A stretch of 32,727 nucleotides of DNA from IMG/VR virus record IMGVR_UViG_3300029260_000266, positions 1 through 32,727 of that record. One strand, written 5' to 3'. The DNA comes from a virus. Below are positions 30,924 through 32,727 of this stretch, in pieces (positions within the stretch are counted from its first letter, which is position 1; each line of letters begins with the position of its first letter). The notes below the pieces were generated by a model. That model searched no databases. It was not told the DNA's origin and saw nothing but the letters and a program-made list of their open reading frames with translations. The position numbers and the translations under genes are program-made.

Positions 30924-32179
30924 GAGATAAAAAAGTTACGCTATGCATGATTGTTAAGGACGAGACTCATATTATTGAGGAATGTCTCCGTTCTATGGCA
31001 AAGTATGTTGACAGATATGATATTACAGATACTGGCTCCACTGATGGAACCCCAGAATTGATCAAGAAGACAATGGATGAATTGGGTGTTCCCGGTGAAG
31101 TATATCTCTCTGACTGGAAGGGCTTTGGTGACCATGCAAATAGGATTGGTTCTCGTACAGAAGCCTTCCATAATGCAGAAAAATCTGATGCTGATTATGC
31201 ATGGGTGATTGATGCAGATGACTACATCGAAGGTAATTTTGAATATCCTAAGAAGATGGATGCTGATGGTTACACACTCCTAATCAAGAGAGGTGATTTT
31301 TCTTGGTGGAGAAATCAGATCTTTAAGATAGATCTTGGTTGGAGATACATTGGTGTTCTACATGAGTATGCTGACGCAACCAAACAGAGTCCTGCTGTGT
31401 TTCAAAAAGTTTCTGGTAATTATCATATTAGCGCAAGAACCGAAGGTAATAGAAATGTCGGTATCACACCAGTTGAAAAATATACTCGTGATGCTGAAAC
31501 TTTGTTAGACGCAATTAAAGATGAGCCTGATAACCCTCGTTATCATTTCTACCTAGCACAGAGCTACTTCGATTCTCAGCAGTGGGAAAAGTCAAGAGAA
31601 GCATATAAGAAGCGAGTAGAACTAGGTGGATGGAATGAAGAAGTATTTTATTCACAGTTCCGTGTAGGACTTCTGTGTGCTATTATGCAGGAACCACCAG
31701 AGGTTACTATTCACGAGTTTACTTGTGCATATAATATTAGACCAATCCGCGCAGAACCTCTTGTTGAGATCTCTAAGATTTATAGGTCGATTGAAAAGCC
31801 TGCCGCTGCATACATCTTTGCAAAGCAAGCACTTGAGACACCATATCCAGCAGAAGACATTCTATTCATCAGTGAAGACGTATATCGTTATGGTGCTTTG
31901 GATGAAATTTCAGCTACTGCATTTTATGCGGGACGTGCTATTGAGGGATATAACGCAACCAAAAAGTTATTAGAAGAAAATCTAGTTCCAGAAGCACACG
32001 AAAAGCGGGTGCAGGATAACATGGAACAATATGAAAAAGTTATGGCTGGTGCTCAACAACAACAAATGCAAGCAAATATGGAAGACCAGATGAAAAAAAT
32101 TCAAGAGAAGAAAAAGCTGAAAGAACAATCAAATTCTGACAGTGCTAAATATAAGAAAAAGAAAGCAAGAAGTAGGTAA
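30920..32179 (+). CDS. GT2 glycosyltransferase with TPR repeats and coiled-coil tail
   Basis: The 419-residue product begins with a GT2 domain: VTLCMIVKDETHIIEECLRSM, the donor-binding block ITDTGSTDGTPELI, and the DxD motif WVIDADDYIE near residue 95. Residues about 185-345 form tetratricopeptide-like helical pairs (DNPRYHFYLAQSYFDSQQWE is the clearest). The last 60 residues are a Gln/Lys/Glu-rich coiled coil ending in a very basic tail. TPR repeats suggest a protein-bound acceptor or scaffold. It ends 5 bases before the collagen-like gene, so that protein is a candidate partner or substrate. Confidence 0.88.
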   Translation: MRDKKVTLCMIVKDETHIIEECLRSMAKYVDRYDITDTGSTDGTPELIKKTMDELGVPGEVYLSDWKGFGDHANRIGSRTEAFHNAEKSDADYAWVIDADDYIEGNFEYPKKMDADGYTLLIKRGDFSWWRNQIFKIDLGWRYIGVLHEYADATKQSPAVFQKVSGNYHISARTEGNRNVGITPVEKYTRDAETLLDAIKDEPDNPRYHFYLAQSYFDSQQWEKSREAYKKRVELGGWNEEVFYSQFRVGLLCAIMQEPPEVTIHEFTCAYNIRPIRAEPLVEISKIYRSIEKPAAAYIFAKQALETPYPAEDILFISEDVYRYGALDEISATAFYAGRAIEGYNATKKLLEENLVPEAHEKRVQDNMEQYEKVMAGAQQQQMQANMEDQMKKIQEKKKLKEQSNSDSAKYKKKKARSR

Positions 32180-32184
32180 TTAGA

Positions 32185-32727
32185 TTGTCATCAGGTAATT
32201 CATTTGTTGTACTGAAAACATTGAATGATACGATCCTAGAAGGATCTATTGTTGAGCCGGTTTCTGTTGGCTCAACTCCTGATATCAATATAGTTTTAGG
32301 TATTGGACTAAATGAGAAAAAGTTTGTCACTGACACAGGATTAGTTTTTTCTGTTACAGGAACCAGACACAAAATCGAATCCTGTTTTGAGCAGATTACA
32401 AAGAAGCTTATCCCACAGGTTGGACAAAGGACACTTGTCCGCGAACAGGGTAAACGAGGCCCTGTGGGGGAGCAGGGACAGCAGGGACAGCAGGGATCCG
32501 TTGGTCCTGTTGGACTACAAGGAGTTCCGGGTGAGCTAGGTCCACAGGGCCCAGTAGGGGAGCGTGGATTCAAAGGTAGTCGTGGTAATACAGGTGAAAA
32601 TGGTGTGGGTGTCAAGTCAGTAGAAAGTCTTGACCAAAAAACTATACTGATTCACTTGACAGATAGGTCAGTCTTTAGTGCAGACTTACCGAAAGGTCCA
32701 CCCGGATTCAATGGTATTCAGGGTGAA
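32185..32727 (+). CDS. Collagen-like repeat protein, probable tail fibre (cut by window end)
   Basis: The open frame runs from TTG 32185 to the window end (181 residues seen, no stop). There is no ATG or GTG upstream in frame after the TAG at 32173, so TTG is the likely start, with AGG about 9 bases before it. Residues 1-90 form a beta-rich N-terminal domain (FVVLKTLNDTILEG, VFSVTGTRHKIE). Then come Gly-X-Y repeats from about residue 90 (GKRGPVGEQGQQGQQG, GVPGELGPQGPVGERG), a break with VKSVESLDQKTILIHLTD, and repeats resuming (GPPGFNGIQGE). Collagen-like segments in phages usually form trimeric fibres on the virion. Confidence 0.85.
   Translation, partial: MSSGNSFVVLKTLNDTILEGSIVEPVSVGSTPDINIVLGIGLNEKKFVTDTGLVFSVTGTRHKIESCFEQITKKLIPQVGQRTLVREQGKRGPVGEQGQQGQQGSVGPVGLQGVPGELGPQGPVGERGFKGSRGNTGENGVGVKSVESLDQKTILIHLTDRSVFSADLPKGPPGFNGIQGE

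Noticed and set aside
32145-32615. Minus-strand open frame rich in Pro and Cys
   Set aside because: It is the mirror of the plus-strand collagen-like repeats (Gly-X-Y codons read backwards give Pro/Cys runs); the plus-strand frame has the structured product and continues to the window edge.
1-32727. tRNA genes, CRISPR arrays, insertion sequences, integrase or attachment sites
   Set aside because: Looked for while reading and none seen; genes are packed too tightly to leave room for most of them.

Overview
The window is a gene-dense, entirely plus-strand stretch of a T4-like myovirus genome (class Caudoviricetes). The capsid genes 21-22-23, followed by a tail-tube-like gene, uvsY, uvsW, 55, 47, 46 and then 45-44-62-regA, give the backbone order known from the marine (cyanophage/pelagiphage) branch of T4-like phages. 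No photosynthesis gene, tRNA, integrase, insertion sequence or CRISPR array is visible, so the host cannot be named; a marine bacterium is an inference from the gene order. The DNA is moderately AT-rich, and most genes abut or overlap (often ATGA), which implies long co-transcribed and translationally coupled units. No gap between genes exceeds about 125 bases.

Layout. 1-3.5 kb: head module (end of a conserved protein upstream of the protease, prohead protease gp21, scaffold gp22, major capsid protein gp23), closed by a strong UUCG terminator with a T4-type late promoter sequence directly against it. 3.5-10.1 kb: tail-tube-like protein, recombination/repair genes (UvsY, UvsW, gp47, gp46), an Sm-like protein, and the late sigma factor gp55 behind a host-like promoter. 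10.1-14.5 kb: an accessory island with a small fold-type-II PLP enzyme, a eukaryotic-type (GSII) glutamine synthetase, a large DNA methyltransferase and two small proteins of unknown or virion-like type. 14.5-18.0 kb: the replisome cluster (basic mini-protein, clamp gp45, clamp loader gp44 and gp62, RegA). A sulfotransferase and a GroES-like co-chaperonin are inserted between the two clamp-loader genes, and a striking pair of mutually exclusive hairpins lies inside gene 62.

18.0-32.2 kb: a glycan-synthesis island of about 14 kb. It holds at least eight glycosyltransferase-like genes (nucleotide-sugar transferase-like, two GT10-like, two GT2, a GT47/exostosin-like, a GT32-like, and others less certain), two methyltransferase-like genes, a DUF6165 protein, a cupin, two GDP-mannose 4,6-dehydratases (Gmd) and three DegT/DnrJ-type PLP proteins. 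One DegT protein resembles perosamine synthase (catalytic Lys kept). One has His in place of Lys, as in the 3-dehydratase ColD. One is a half-length form. Together they predict branches from GDP-mannose to GDP-4-keto-6-deoxymannose, and from there to GDP-perosamine and/or a 3,6-dideoxyhexose. The island ends at a truncated collagen-like-repeat protein, probably a tail fibre or virion surface protein.

The most interesting signals are the glycan/dideoxysugar island next to a collagen-like virion gene, the PLP-enzyme plus GSII nitrogen pair, the sulfotransferase/Cpn10 insertion that splits the clamp-loader genes, and the alternative hairpins within gene 62. All functions are read from sequence motifs and gene order; no database search was run.
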